This document shows, piece after piece, positions 1 through 8,300 of a DNA stretch of 64,000 bases. A model generated the notes under the pieces. That model saw nothing but the letters and a program-made list of their open reading frames with translations. It did not search any database and was not told where the DNA came from. Source of the stretch: Paludisphaera soli (lineage in GTDB: Bacteria > Planctomycetota > Planctomycetia > Isosphaerales > Isosphaeraceae); contig NZ_JAALJI010000017.1 of the NCBI RefSeq assembly GCF_011064595.1, positions 62,001-126,000 on the forward strand, read 5' to 3'. A program made the position numbers and the translations under genes. Each line of letters opens with the position of its first letter. Within the stretch, counting starts at the first letter, position 1.

Positions 1-921
1 CCGGCGCTTGAGGTCGCGGATCAGGGCGGCGAACGCCGGGTCGAGCTGCGCGGCCAGGCCGCGGTGGATCTCGTGGTTGGCGACGTGCGAGTCCCAGCCG
101 TCGAGCGTGACCTCCACGCACCGCACGCCGACCTCGATCAGCCGCCGCGCGGCCAGGCAGCCCCGGCCGAAGGGGGAGTCGCCGTACTCGGCCTGGGTCG
201 CGGCCGGCTCCTGCGAGACGTCGAACGCCTTCAACTGCTCCGACGACATCATCGCCCGCGCCGAGGCGATCGCCCGGCGGTGGAGCGTGGCCTCCAGCCT
301 CGCGGCGCGGCGGCGGCCGAAGGCGCGGTCGACCACGTCCAGGTCCAGGGCGCGGCGGGCGTCGCGTTCGAGCGGGACGGGTGCGGAGACGTCCGGGAGC
401 TTCCCCTTGGGGTCGTCGACCTGGAACGCGTCGTACTCGCCGCCGAGGAAGCCCCCCCGGCCCGGCCACTGGCCTGCCAGGATCGAGACGTGGCGGGGGA
501 CGTCGGTCGGCCCCACGGGCAGCTCGTGGCAGCAGATCGCGCCGATGGACGGGTGGACGACCGTCGGGTCGGGCCGATACCCCGTCTTGACCATGTACGT
601 CCCGCGCTCGTGGTCCCCCTCCTTGCTGGTCATCGACCGCACGAGGGCCACCGACCCCATCTCCTCCGCCAGCCGCTCGTACCCCGCCGCCAGCCGGACC
701 CCCTTCGCGGCCGTCTCGATCGCCTTCGTCCCCCCGGCCGTCGCCGCGTCCGGGTGCGGGTCGAACGTCTCCAACTGACTGGGCCCCCCCGCGAGCCAGA
801 GCAGGATGATCGACCCCGCCGGCCCGTCGGCCTTCTCCGCCTGCCGCGCCAGCAGCTGCGCCGTCGGCGTGAGCCAGCTCAGCCCGGCGAGCGTCAGGAA
901 TCCGCGACGATCGAGATGCAT
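1..921 (-). CDS. DUF1501 domain-containing protein (3' end outside the window)
   Basis: The first 307 codons of a DUF1501 protein, cut by the window edge. It starts MHLDRRGFLTLAGLSWL, a twin-arginine-like signal usual for this sulfatase-related family. It then shows the family's LLWLAGGPSQLETFDPHP block at about residue 40, an SMTSKEGDHERGTYMVKTGY block near residue 105, and VEVTLDGWDSHVANHE near residue 280. DUF1501 proteins are exported and very abundant in Planctomycetota; their activity is not established. They usually sit directly beside a DUF1549/DUF1553 gene. Here that partner lies upstream on the same strand at 2146-3744, but two orphan genes and about 1.2 kb intervene. Confidence 0.93.
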   Translation of the reverse strand, partial: MHLDRRGFLTLAGLSWLTPTAQLLARQAEKADGPAGSIILLWLAGGPSQLETFDPHPDAATAGGTKAIETAAKGVRLAAGYERLAEEMGSVALVRSMTSKEGDHERGTYMVKTGYRPDPTVVHPSIGAICCHELPVGPTDVPRHVSILAGQWPGRGGFLGGEYDAFQVDDPKGKLPDVSAPVPLERDARRALDLDVVDRAFGRRRAARLEATLHRRAIASARAMMSSEQLKAFDVSQEPAATQAEYGDSPFGRGCLAARRLIEVGVRCVEVTLDGWDSHVANHEIHRGLAAQLDPAFAALIRDLKRR

Positions 922-956
922 GGCGAGGCTCCGTGGGGTGGACCGGTACGTTCTCT

Positions 957-1035
957 CCTTCCCCCCTGGTGGGGGAAGGACCGCGAAGCGGTCGATGAGG
1001 GGGACCATCAAGGCGGACGAGGTCAGGAAGCGATG
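957..1035 (+). repeat. Repeat family A copy: hairpin with conserved tail
   Basis: A CCTTCCCCC hairpin arm and its complement are followed by a GCGAAGCGGTCGATGAGGGG-type stem and the conserved tail ACCATCAAGGCGGACGAGG. The same two-part unit recurs at 8143, 21583, 21676 and 43041, and in inverted form at 8234, 21801 and 43134. This copy lies just upstream of the DUF1501 gene. Confidence 0.85.
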
Positions 1036-1088
1036 TCGTTCGAGGCCGCTGCTGGATCCGGAGTCTGGTAGCTTCGACCCGGGCGTGG

Positions 1089-1115
1089 AGGGCGGTGCCC
1101 ACCCTGCCAGACTTT
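1089..1115 (+). repeat. Repeat family B, left inverted arm
   Basis: This contains GGGCGGTGCCCACCCT, the GGTGGGCACCGCCCACC type of palindrome. Its reverse complement matches 1583-1609 at 23 of 27 positions. The two arms bracket the low-GC gene at 1173-1568 as an inverted pair. Confidence 0.75.
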
Positions 1116-1172
1116 ATAGCCAGGCTGGAACACGCCAAACATATCGTTGAAATATTGTTTAATAAAATGAAA

Positions 1173-1568
1173 TCATTCTCGCCAGAATGTATTTACAAAA
1201 TAACCATGGTCATCCCACGCACCCTTTCCATCGCTTCCCCAGCAGTCTTCGCCTGAATCCAAAATCTGATCTATTGTGGAAATCAGATCATCTTGCGTTA
1301 TACAAACCCGAATGTAATGCTCAGTCCCATGCATTCGGACAACCTCGGCTGCTTGTTCGATGTTTATGGATCCGTTATGCAGGTCGTCGAGAATTTTCTC
1401 GTATAACTCTTTGTTGTCATTCGAGATGCCATATAACCGCCTGCGACTCAGCCTATGTGCCTTGGGGTGGCTCGGGTCAGGTGAGTCGACGAAGATGACG
1501 CCTCCTCGAAAATTCGCCGGCAAGGTGTCTTTAATCCATCGAGTCGCGAATTCGCTTTGTTCCCTCAC
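1173..1568 (-). CDS. Orphan protein of low GC content between inverted repeats
   Basis: I do not recognise this 131-residue protein. I chose the GTG at 1568, which follows AGGGGAACTGAA. The frame stays open upstream to 1682, but that extension only translates the GGTGGGCACCGCCCACC repeats. The protein is acidic and soluble, with no signal peptide or membrane segment; readable pieces are FATRWIKDTLPANFRGGVIF and a C-terminus rich in Asp, Gly and Trp. By eye its GC is near 50% against about 70% around it, and its codon use is unlike its neighbours. Together with the inverted repeats on both sides, this suggests recent acquisition. It interrupts the usual DUF1549-DUF1501 order. Confidence 0.7.
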   Translation of the reverse strand: MREQSEFATRWIKDTLPANFRGGVIFVDSPDPSHPKAHRLSRRRLYGISNDNKELYEKILDDLHNGSINIEQAAEVVRMHGTEHYIRVCITQDDLISTIDQILDSGEDCWGSDGKGAWDDHGYFVNTFWRE

Positions 1569-1582
1569 TTCAGTTCCCCTGC

Positions 1583-1611
1583 GAAGTCTGGTAAGGTGGG
1601 CACCGCCCACC
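1583..1611 (+). repeat. Repeat family B, right inverted arm
   Basis: This contains AAGTCTGGTAAGGTGGGCAC followed by CGCCCACC. It is the inverted partner of 1089-1115 and lies 15 bases upstream of the GTG start of the low-GC gene. Confidence 0.75.
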
Positions 1612-1627
1612 TGTTCGATCCGCGCAT

Positions 1628-1645
1628 GGTGGGCGGTGCCCACCC
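1628..1645 (+). repeat. Repeat family B, third copy
   Basis: GGTGGGCGGTGCCCACCC, in opposite orientation to the copy at 1595-1611 and 16 bases from it. The two neighbouring palindromes could fold on each other. Translated, the copies give the VGTAHH / VGGAHL strings seen in spurious reading frames. Confidence 0.75.
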
Positions 1646-1752
1646 TACGCAAACTCGTCGACGTAATCGATCTCGATCGCATCGCTCACGACGCCCCCGC
1701 CCGTCTCGTCGGCCCCTGCGGCCTGCTGCGATAGCTTTGCCCACGTGGCACC

Positions 1753-2076
1753 TCAATCCTGCCCGCCCTGCCCGGACTCCTCGAACGGCGTGAACGACAA
1801 GACGGAGCCGGGCAGGGAGTCACACCGGCGGCACAGGCCCAGGATCCGGTCCACGTGATCGACGGCCCCGGGATCCAGCAGGCCGTCTCTGATGCGTTCC
1901 AGCTCCCGGGCCAGTTCCGGCATGTCCGATCGCGCGAAGCAGTTGTAGCTGCAGGCGTCGACCTCGGAAAGCCTGGGGAAGTCGGGGGCGTCCCGGCAGA
2001 GATACTCCTCATTGCCCCTCCGCGAGGCCCGATCCAGCTCCGCTCCTTCGACCGTTTCGAGGATGATCGTGATCAA
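1753..2076 (-). CDS. Hypothetical protein, 107 residues
   Basis: A small soluble acidic protein that I do not recognise. The start is inferred to be TTG at 2076, giving MITIILETVEGAELD, with GAGGAA 11 bases upstream. It lies 69 bases downstream of the DUF1549/DUF1553 gene on the same strand, so co-transcription is likely. Four cysteines occur in the sequence: LCRD, YNCF and the pair LCRRCD. The pair could bind metal, but no family motif is clear. Like the low-GC gene beyond it, it sits where a DUF1501 gene would normally follow. Unlike that gene, its GC and codon use match the genome. Confidence 0.65.
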   Translation of the reverse strand: MITIILETVEGAELDRASRRGNEEYLCRDAPDFPRLSEVDACSYNCFARSDMPELARELERIRDGLLDPGAVDHVDRILGLCRRCDSLPGSVLSFTPFEESGQGGQD

Positions 2077-2145
2077 CGCCGGTCGGTTCCTCGTCTGTCG
2101 GGCCCGGCCGCCTCCCGCGCCCGCTCCGCCCGATGGATCGTCGAG

Positions 2146-3744
2146 TCAGTGGTTCCACGAGAACTCCGCCGAATTGAGCAGGGTCCAGAAGAGGTCGGCG
2201 ATCAGTTCGGATCGCGCGTCGCCGGTCGTGCCGGCGAGTCGCGGGGCGAAGTGGGCGGCCTCCTCGGGGGTGGGGCGGCGGGTGAGGACGGCGAGATAGG
2301 TCAGCTCGACGGCCTTCTCGTCGGTCGGCGCCAGGCCGGCGATGCGTTTGGAGGCGTTCCACATCTCGGGCTTGGTGCGCTTCTCGACCAGCTCGCCGTT
2401 CATGAGGAGCAGGCGCTGGGGGATGGTGCCGCCTCGGGGGGCGAACTCGTCCTCGCCGGCGTCGCCGTAGCGGCGGACGAAGTCGTTCCCCTCGGCGTAG
2501 GCGATCGCGCGGGCGAACCAGGGGGAGTTGGGGCCCATCGTCGTCAAGGAGGACGACTGCGCCAGCGCCCCGGCGACCTGCTCGGGCCGCAGCCGGGTCA
2601 TCGGGAACGCGGCCCAGGTCTCGTCCTCGGGGGCGGCGGCCTCCTCGGGGATGTCCACGCTGTCGAGCCGGTAGACCTCGGTGGCGACGATCGCGCGGAT
2701 GAGCCGGCGGAGGTCGTATCCGTGCTCGACGAAGTCGGCCGCGAGCAGGTCGAGCGCCGGGGGGACCTCGGCGGCGGCGGGGATGTCGTCGATCGGGTCG
2801 ACGAGCGGGCGGCCGACGAGGATCGCCCAGGTCCGGTTGACGGCCGCCCTGGCGAAGTACGGGTTCTTCGGGTCCACCACCCACGACGCCAGCCGGTCGC
2901 GGGGGTCGCCCTCGGCGGGGAGCAGCTCGGGATTCGACGGCACGGCCGCCGCGATGGTCAGGGGCTCCTTGGTCTTGCGGTCGAGCGGGCGGTAGGAGTC
3001 CTCGGCGTCGGAGACCCCCCGGAGGTTGGAGCGGATGCCGCCGAAGAACGCCGCGAGGCCGCGGAAGTCCTCCTGCTTCCAGGGCTGGAACGGGTGGTCG
3101 TGGCACTGGGCGCAGTCGATCCGGGCCCCGAGGAAGGCCCGCGAGACCCGCGCGGCGAGGCGCTCCGGGTCGGGCCGCTCGGTCATCTCGTCGCGGGTGA
3201 CGGAGACGAAGTTGACGGCCGGCCGGTCGGTCCAGATGCCGCGCTCGGCGATCAGGTCGCGGACGATCGCCGAATAAGGCCGGTTCTCCATCAGGGCGTC
3301 GCTCAGCCAGGTGACGAACCGACGCCGCCGGAAGACGATGAACGGCCCGTCCTCCACCCCCACGAACGCCCGGGCGAACCGCTCCGCCAGGTAGTCCGCC
3401 GCCCGACGGTCCCGCAGCAGCTCCTCCAGCCGGACCTCCAGCCGACGCCCCGGCGCGTCCGCCTCGAACCGCCGGATCTCCTCCAGCGAGGGGACAGTCC
3501 CGGTCAGCGCCAGGGTCAGCCGACGCAGCACCGCCAGCTCCGAAGCCGTCGGCGCGGGCTCGATCCCCCGCTCCCGCCAGCCTTCCCGAAACGCCTCGTC
3601 CACCCGGTCGACCACCCCCGGCCGCGCCGCGACCGGCGTCTCCGGGGCCGTCCGCACCGGCGACGCCGAGCGGATCACCCCCCGACTCATCGCCAGCCCG
3701 AGCCCGACCACCACCAGGATGAACCCCACGTCCCGCAGCCGCAT
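2146..3744 (-). CDS. DUF1549 and DUF1553 domain-containing exported protein
   Basis: This 532-residue protein has an N-terminal hydrophobic segment (about residues 7-20), then a DUF1549 (PSCyt2) region, then a DUF1553 (PSD1) region. DUF1549 markers are RRLTLALTGTVPSLEEIRRF near residue 75 and the CAQCHDHPF motif near 210, which has a CxxCH haem-type pattern. DUF1553 markers are FARAAVNRTWAILVGRPLVD, MTRLRPEQVAGAL and LLLMNGELV. The C-terminus has the usual LAVLTRRPTPEE ... LLNSAEFSWNH ending. These proteins pair with DUF1501 proteins and are thought to act in the periplasm; no reaction is proven. It lacks the long cytochrome or WD-repeat extensions some relatives carry. Confidence 0.93.
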   Translation of the reverse strand: MRLRDVGFILVVVGLGLAMSRGVIRSASPVRTAPETPVAARPGVVDRVDEAFREGWRERGIEPAPTASELAVLRRLTLALTGTVPSLEEIRRFEADAPGRRLEVRLEELLRDRRAADYLAERFARAFVGVEDGPFIVFRRRRFVTWLSDALMENRPYSAIVRDLIAERGIWTDRPAVNFVSVTRDEMTERPDPERLAARVSRAFLGARIDCAQCHDHPFQPWKQEDFRGLAAFFGGIRSNLRGVSDAEDSYRPLDRKTKEPLTIAAAVPSNPELLPAEGDPRDRLASWVVDPKNPYFARAAVNRTWAILVGRPLVDPIDDIPAAAEVPPALDLLAADFVEHGYDLRRLIRAIVATEVYRLDSVDIPEEAAAPEDETWAAFPMTRLRPEQVAGALAQSSSLTTMGPNSPWFARAIAYAEGNDFVRRYGDAGEDEFAPRGGTIPQRLLLMNGELVEKRTKPEMWNASKRIAGLAPTDEKAVELTYLAVLTRRPTPEEAAHFAPRLAGTTGDARSELIADLFWTLLNSAEFSWNH

Positions 3745-3879
3745 GGGCTCGCCTCCCGACTCGACCGATCGCCTTCGAAATGGGAACCGAAGGCTGTTAC
3801 CCGGCGACGGGGGCCGTCGTTTCAGGAAACGCGAGCGAGGGGCGAGATCCGGGGCCGTCGTCGAGCGAGGAGCGTCGGC

Positions 3880-5034
3880 TTAGCCGAGCTTCGAGGCCCG
3901 GCGACGGGCACCGGCCCAGAGGGCCACGGTCGAGCCCGAGAGGAGCAGCAGCACGGACGACGGCTCGGGGACCGCCTGGATGACCCCGAACAGGCCGTGG
4001 GCCTCGCCGTTCGGCCCGGCGGCGAAGTAGAGCTTGTCGGGGCTGCCGGCCAGGCCGCCGTTGCCGACCATCAAGCCCCAGAGACCGTCGATGACCAGGG
4101 GGCGGCCGCTCGAGTCGCCGAGCTGGCCGAGGAAGCCGCCGCCGGTCGGGTCGAAGACGTTGATCCGGCCGTCGCCGAAGTTGCCGACCAGGAGGTCGCC
4201 GGCGAACGAGCCGAACGTGGAAGGCGCGATCGCCAGCCCCCAGGGGGAGTCCAGCATCCCCGCCGACCCGATCCGGTTGAGGAAGTTCCCCTGGAGGTCG
4301 AAGGCGGTGACGAAGCCGTGCCCCGCGCCGGCGACGTCGTCCTCCTTGGCGGCGTCCTGGAGGGCGTAGGTGACGTAAATCGTATCGCCCAGCCGCTGGA
4401 TGCCGAACGGGGCGTAGCCGGACGGCAGGCCTGGGTCGGTGAATCGGCCGGTCAGGTCGGGGGCGCCGCCGTCGCCCTTGAGGACGTCGACCGTCCCGAG
4501 GCGGAAGTTGGCGGAGTAGACGTAGGCGTGGCCGTCCACGACGGCCGACGTCATCCCCTTGTAGACGTTGTCGACCAGGCCGGTCTGGAGGACCTCGGCG
4601 GTCGTCCCCAGCGCCCCCCGCCATCCAGAGATCGTCCCGTCCTCGCTGGCGAACAGGAAGGCGTCGCCGTTGAACGCGCCGGCGGCGGCCAGGGGGTTGG
4701 CGACCTGGCCGGTCACGCTGCCGTCCCCCGGGATGGAGACCTCCAGGCCGAGCTTCGTGGGGGCGTCGGTGGCACCGTCGACCCGATACAGCGTGGAGAG
4801 GCCGGTGCCGTTGGCCGACACCCAGAACGGGCCCGTGGCGGTCGCGGACAGGCCCCAGGCGTTCTTCAGGCTGGGGTCGGTCAGCACCGCCGGGTTCACC
4901 GACGGGTCGTCGGTGACGAGGTTCTTCACCAGGAAGGCGTCGGCCCGCGCGGGTCGCGACGCCGACGCCAGGACGGCCAGCAACAAGGCCGCCGCGATCG
5001 AGGTCCAGCGACGAATCATGGCCCGGCTCGTCAT
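3880..5034 (-). CDS. TIGR03118-family exported protein with PEP-CTERM tail
   Basis: This 384-residue protein begins with a signal peptide (about residues 8-32, cleavage near PARADA). A beta-propeller-like repeat region follows, with the TIGR03118 hallmarks LVTDDPSVNPAVLTDPSLKN at the start and SPWGLAIAPSTFG ... GDLLVGNFGDGRINVFDP in the C-terminal half. The C-terminus is a PEP-CTERM sorting signal: VPEPSS, a hydrophobic stretch, then an Arg cluster (GARRRASK). In organisms with an exosortase such tails are cut and the protein goes to the cell surface or matrix. It stands alone between intergenic gaps. Confidence 0.88.
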   Translation of the reverse strand: MTSRAMIRRWTSIAAALLLAVLASASRPARADAFLVKNLVTDDPSVNPAVLTDPSLKNAWGLSATATGPFWVSANGTGLSTLYRVDGATDAPTKLGLEVSIPGDGSVTGQVANPLAAAGAFNGDAFLFASEDGTISGWRGALGTTAEVLQTGLVDNVYKGMTSAVVDGHAYVYSANFRLGTVDVLKGDGGAPDLTGRFTDPGLPSGYAPFGIQRLGDTIYVTYALQDAAKEDDVAGAGHGFVTAFDLQGNFLNRIGSAGMLDSPWGLAIAPSTFGSFAGDLLVGNFGDGRINVFDPTGGGFLGQLGDSSGRPLVIDGLWGLMVGNGGLAGSPDKLYFAAGPNGEAHGLFGVIQAVPEPSSVLLLLSGSTVALWAGARRRASKLG

Positions 5035-5257
5035 GGCTCCCTCCCTCCCGATGAGGCGTCGGCGGCTTGCTCAGCGGGCTCTTGGGGATGAGAAAGGCGC
5101 TCCAGGGCGTTCGACATCGGCGGCGCGGTTCGTCATGACCCCCAAGGGTGGGGCCGCCTTTTTCCGTCGACGCATTCGGCGAATTAAGAAATCTCAATAT
5201 GCCCGTTGCGGAGGTTCGCCGTCCCCGCGCCCCGTGTCAAGCGAAAACCGCCGCGGA

Positions 5258-5770
5258 TCACCGGAACCCCGCGGCGCGGCGGGCTTCGCCGGCCGGTTCC
5301 GGCCTCCGCTCCATCCGGTAGTTGGTGAACGCCACGCCCCGGACGACGACCTGCTGCTCGGCGAGGACGCTGAAGCCCTGGCGTTCGAAGAAGGGGCGGG
5401 CGGTGATGCTGACTTCGGAGAAGACGCGGGGGAGGGCGAGGCGGGCGGCTTCGGCGAGGAGGGCGGCCAGCAGGGCGCGGCCGACGCCGGAGCGTTGGCG
5501 GTCGGCGTGGACGTAGAAGCGGTCGAGGTGGCCGTCGGGTTCGAGGTCGGCGAAGCCGACGAGCACGCCGTCGGACTCGGCGACGACGGCGAACCGGGAC
5601 GGGGCCAGGAGCGTCGCCCAGCGCGCCGGGTCGACCTCGTCGGGGGCCCAGGTCGTCACCTGCTCCCACGAGTAGTCGCGGGCGTTCACCCGGCGCACGG
5701 TGTCGCGCATGAGGGCGATCGCGGCGGGGAGGTCGTCGGGGCGGATGCGGCTGACGGTGGGGGCGTTCAT
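5258..5770 (-). CDS. GNAT-family N-acetyltransferase
   Basis: 170 residues spanning one GNAT fold. The acetyl-CoA-binding motif reads RQRSGVGRALLAALLAEA near residue 90, preceded by the FADLEPDGHLDRFYVHADR strand region. The C-terminal ARPFFERQGFSVL matches the usual last helix-strand. The substrate cannot be read from sequence. The upstream gene for a membrane protein diverges from it. Confidence 0.88.
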   Translation of the reverse strand: MNAPTVSRIRPDDLPAAIALMRDTVRRVNARDYSWEQVTTWAPDEVDPARWATLLAPSRFAVVAESDGVLVGFADLEPDGHLDRFYVHADRQRSGVGRALLAALLAEAARLALPRVFSEVSITARPFFERQGFSVLAEQQVVVRGVAFTNYRMERRPEPAGEARRAAGFR

Positions 5771-5868
5771 CGGCGGGGCGTCCCGGGGGCGCGGCGTCGG
5801 GTCGTTCGGCCTCGATCTTAACGCGATCGTCGCGAAACCTTGCCGGGCCGGGCGGGGTATCCACCGGC

Positions 5869-7050
5869 ATGGGAAACGCCATCCTCCTCGATGAAGTCCC
5901 GGTCCTCGCCCGCGACGAGCCGTCGCCGGGGCGGTTCGCGTGGGTTCGACGCCTGACGATCCGGCTGGCGCGAGGCGTCGGCCGGACGGCGGGGGGGCTG
6001 TTCGGGCTGGTTTCGCTGGTGCTGGGGCTGGCGGTGCTGGCGTCGACGCCGGTGCTCCAGTTCCTGAGCCTCGGCTACCTGCTCGAAGCGTCGGGGAGGG
6101 TGGCCCGGACGGGGAGGTTGCGGGACGGGGTCTTCGGCGTGCGGCTGGCGGGGCGCGTGGGGGGGATCGCGCTCGGGACGCTCGTCTCGATGATCCCGCT
6201 CTGGCTGGTCGGGTCGTATGCCCGATCGGCCGCCCTGGTCGACCCGGGGGGCCGGGTGGAGCGGCTCTGGCGGCTCGCGGCGTTGGTCGTCTGGGGGCTG
6301 ACGTGCCTGCACCTGGCGACGGCCTACCTGCGCGGGGGGCGGCTGAGGCGCTTCCTCTGGCCGTTCGACGGGCCCTTCTGGCTGCGTCGGCGATGGCGCG
6401 AGGGGGGGCTGTACGCGGACTCGCGCGACGGCTTCTGGGACTTCGTCGCGCGGTTTCGGCCGGCCTATTATTTCCGGCTGGGGCTCGTCGGGTTCCTGGG
6501 GACGCTGGCCTGGCTGGTCGTCCCCACGGCGATGATCGCGGCGACGGCCCGGTTCCCGCTGCTGGGGCCGCTGGGCATGCTCGGCCTGGCGATCATCGCG
6601 CCGGTGTTGCCGTTCTTGCAGACCGGCTACGCGGCCGAGGGGCGGGTGCGGGCCCTGTTCGAGCTGAGGTCGGCGCGCGAGCGGTTCCGGCACGCCCCCT
6701 GGGCGTTCGCGTTCGCGCTATTGGTGCTGCTGGCGGCCTCGATCCCGCTGTATCTGCTCAAGATCGAGATGATCCCGCGCGAGGCCGCGTGGCTGCCGGG
6801 GCTGGTCTTCGTGATCTTCCTCGCCCCGGCGCGGCTGCTGGTCGGCTGGGCCTACGCGCGCTCCCTGCGCCGCGAGCGCCGGAGCCACTGGTTCTTCCGG
6901 CTGCTGGGGAGGCTGGCGATCGTGGTCGTCGCGGTGGTGTACGTGGTGGTCGTCTTCTTCTCCCAGTACACCTCGTGGGGAGGCCCCCAAAGCCTCTTCG
7001 AGCAGCACGCCTTCCTCACCCCCGCGCCGTTCTGGTCGTTCGAGCGGTGA
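5869..7050 (+). CDS. Multi-pass membrane protein of unknown function
   Basis: 393 residues with an N-terminal cytoplasmic part (about 1-45) and roughly seven or eight hydrophobic segments, for example around residues 45-65, 98-120, 140-155, 210-235, 240-260, 285-305, 315-330 and 352-372. A charged loop near 165-200 contains FDGPFWLRRRWREGGLYADS, and the tail ends in FFSQYTSWGGPQSLFEQHAF. I recognise no catalytic or transport motif. It may belong to a planctomycete family near DUF4013, but I cannot confirm that. The gene ends about 60 bases before a nested inverted-repeat element that separates it from the convergent nagB. Confidence 0.8.
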   Translation: MGNAILLDEVPVLARDEPSPGRFAWVRRLTIRLARGVGRTAGGLFGLVSLVLGLAVLASTPVLQFLSLGYLLEASGRVARTGRLRDGVFGVRLAGRVGGIALGTLVSMIPLWLVGSYARSAALVDPGGRVERLWRLAALVVWGLTCLHLATAYLRGGRLRRFLWPFDGPFWLRRRWREGGLYADSRDGFWDFVARFRPAYYFRLGLVGFLGTLAWLVVPTAMIAATARFPLLGPLGMLGLAIIAPVLPFLQTGYAAEGRVRALFELRSARERFRHAPWAFAFALLVLLAASIPLYLLKIEMIPREAAWLPGLVFVIFLAPARLLVGWAYARSLRRERRSHWFFRLLGRLAIVVVAVVYVVVVFFSQYTSWGGPQSLFEQHAFLTPAPFWSFER

Positions 7051-7111
7051 GGGGGGGGCGGGGCCGCTCGGCGTCGTCTTCGGCCGGCCCGCTGGATCCA
7101 CCGGGCGGTTT

Positions 7112-7241
7112 GACACTCCTCGCTCAACACCACCGACGCGGGATCGCTTGAGAGGGCCGAACTCGGGTGCCACGGGTTCTCCGAACCCGTGGCACCCGAA
7201 AATCTTCCGTCGCATCTTGGTGGAGTTGAGCGAGGAGTGTC
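7112..7241. repeat. Nested inverted-repeat element (family C) between convergent genes
   Basis: The outer arms are 7113-7134 (ACACTCCTCGCTCAACACC...) and 7219-7240, complementary at 21 of 22 positions. The centre holds a perfect 15-bp palindrome, 7164-7178 and 7184-7198 (CGGGTGCCACGGGTT ... AACCCGTGGCACCCG) with the loop CTCCG. The central palindrome recurs at 48737-48841. The size and structure are MITE-like, and it could also end transcription from both sides. Confidence 0.8.
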
Positions 7242-7284
7242 GACGGATTTCGTGCTCTTCTTCGCCCTCATCCGGCTCGAAGGC

Positions 7285-8088
7285 TCAGCCCAGCTCGGCG
7301 GCGGCGGGCTCGTCGAGGAGCCAGACGACCTTGTCGGCGACGGTGCGGAGGAGGGAGGCGGGGACGGCGGCGGTGACGGGGCCCTTGAGGGCCTCGGCGA
7401 CGATCGCGGCCTTTTTCGGGCCGGTGGCGAGCATGACGACGGTCCGCGCGCCGAGGATCTGGCGGACGCCCATCGTCAGGGCGCGGGGGATGACCGCCTC
7501 CAGGCTGCCGAACTCGCGGACGGCGTCGGCGCGGGTGACGGGATGGAGGTCGATGAGCAGGGTCGATCGGGCGGCGAAGCCCTCGACCGAGAGGTCGGAC
7601 GGCTCGTTGAAGCCGATGTGGCCGTTGCGGCCGATGCCCAGGAGCTGGACGTCGAGGCCGCCGTCGGCGTCGATCCAGCGGTCGAACTGGGCGGCGTGCT
7701 CGGCCGTCGCCTCCTCGGGGACGGTGCCGTCGAGGACGTGCGCGCGGTTGGCGGCCAGGTCGACGCGGCTGAAGAGGAGCCGGTGCATGTAGGCCCGGTA
7801 GCTGAGCGGGTCGAGCGGCTGGATCGGGTAGTACTCGTCGAGGTTGTACGTGGTCGCGTCGCGGAACGAGAGGGTCCCGGCCGCGACGCGGGCGGCGAGG
7901 TCGTCGTAGACCTTCTCGGGGGTCGCGCCCGTGGCCAGGCCGAGGATCGCCTTGCCGCGGGCGGCGACGGACTCGGCGACGACCCGGGCGATCCGGTCGG
8001 CGGCGGCCCTGGCGGCGGCGTCGGCGTCGGCGAAGACGAGGACGGTGGAGTTCGAACCGGCGACGGGCAAGGTGCGTTCGGCAGGCAT
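7285..8088 (-). CDS. nagB: Glucosamine-6-phosphate deaminase
   Basis: This converts glucosamine 6-phosphate to fructose 6-phosphate and ammonia, feeding amino sugars into glycolysis. The 267 residues match the family length. Visible motifs are LGLATGATPEKVYDDL near residue 50 (phosphate binding), TYNLDEYYPI near 83 (catalytic Asp-Glu region), and LLGIGRNGHIGFNEPSD near 150 (catalytic His and Glu). A PIG-L deacetylase lies upstream on the same strand, but repeat family A elements fill the 212-base gap, so the two may be transcribed separately. Confidence 0.95.
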   Translation of the reverse strand: MPAERTLPVAGSNSTVLVFADADAAARAAADRIARVVAESVAARGKAILGLATGATPEKVYDDLAARVAAGTLSFRDATTYNLDEYYPIQPLDPLSYRAYMHRLLFSRVDLAANRAHVLDGTVPEEATAEHAAQFDRWIDADGGLDVQLLGIGRNGHIGFNEPSDLSVEGFAARSTLLIDLHPVTRADAVREFGSLEAVIPRALTMGVRQILGARTVVMLATGPKKAAIVAEALKGPVTAAVPASLLRTVADKVVWLLDEPAAAELG

Positions 8089-8142
8089 CGGCGATGGGCT
8101 CGCTTCGGGGTGATCGGGCGACGGTCCGGCCTTCTTCTCCTC

Positions 8143-8281
8143 CCTTCCCCCCCGGTGGGGGAAGGACCGCCAAGCGGTCGATGAGGGTGACCATCAAGGC
8201 GGACGAGGCGAGGAGGCGACGGCTTTCCGAGTCGCCCCCCTCATCCGGCCTTCGGCCACCTTCCCCCACGAGGGGGGAAGG
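8143..8281. repeat. Repeat family A, head-to-head pair
   Basis: A forward copy (about 8143-8217, with ACCATCAAGGCGGACGAGG as its tail) faces an inverted copy (about 8234-8281, CCCCTCATCCGGCCTTCGG...). The whole fills most of the gap between nagB and the PIG-L gene. Confidence 0.85.
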
Positions 8282-8300
8282 ACGATTGGCGAGGGCCGGC

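Noticed and set aside
1565-1756. A small minus-strand frame reading VGWAPPTMRG and similar
   Set aside because: It is a translation of the family B palindromes, which produce the same strings wherever they occur.
1855-5091. A 1078-codon open frame on the plus strand
   Set aside because: It is the antisense shadow of the DUF1549/DUF1553 and TIGR03118 genes. In 70% GC DNA the opposite strand rarely meets stop codons; its translation is Arg/Gly/Pro-rich without any domain.
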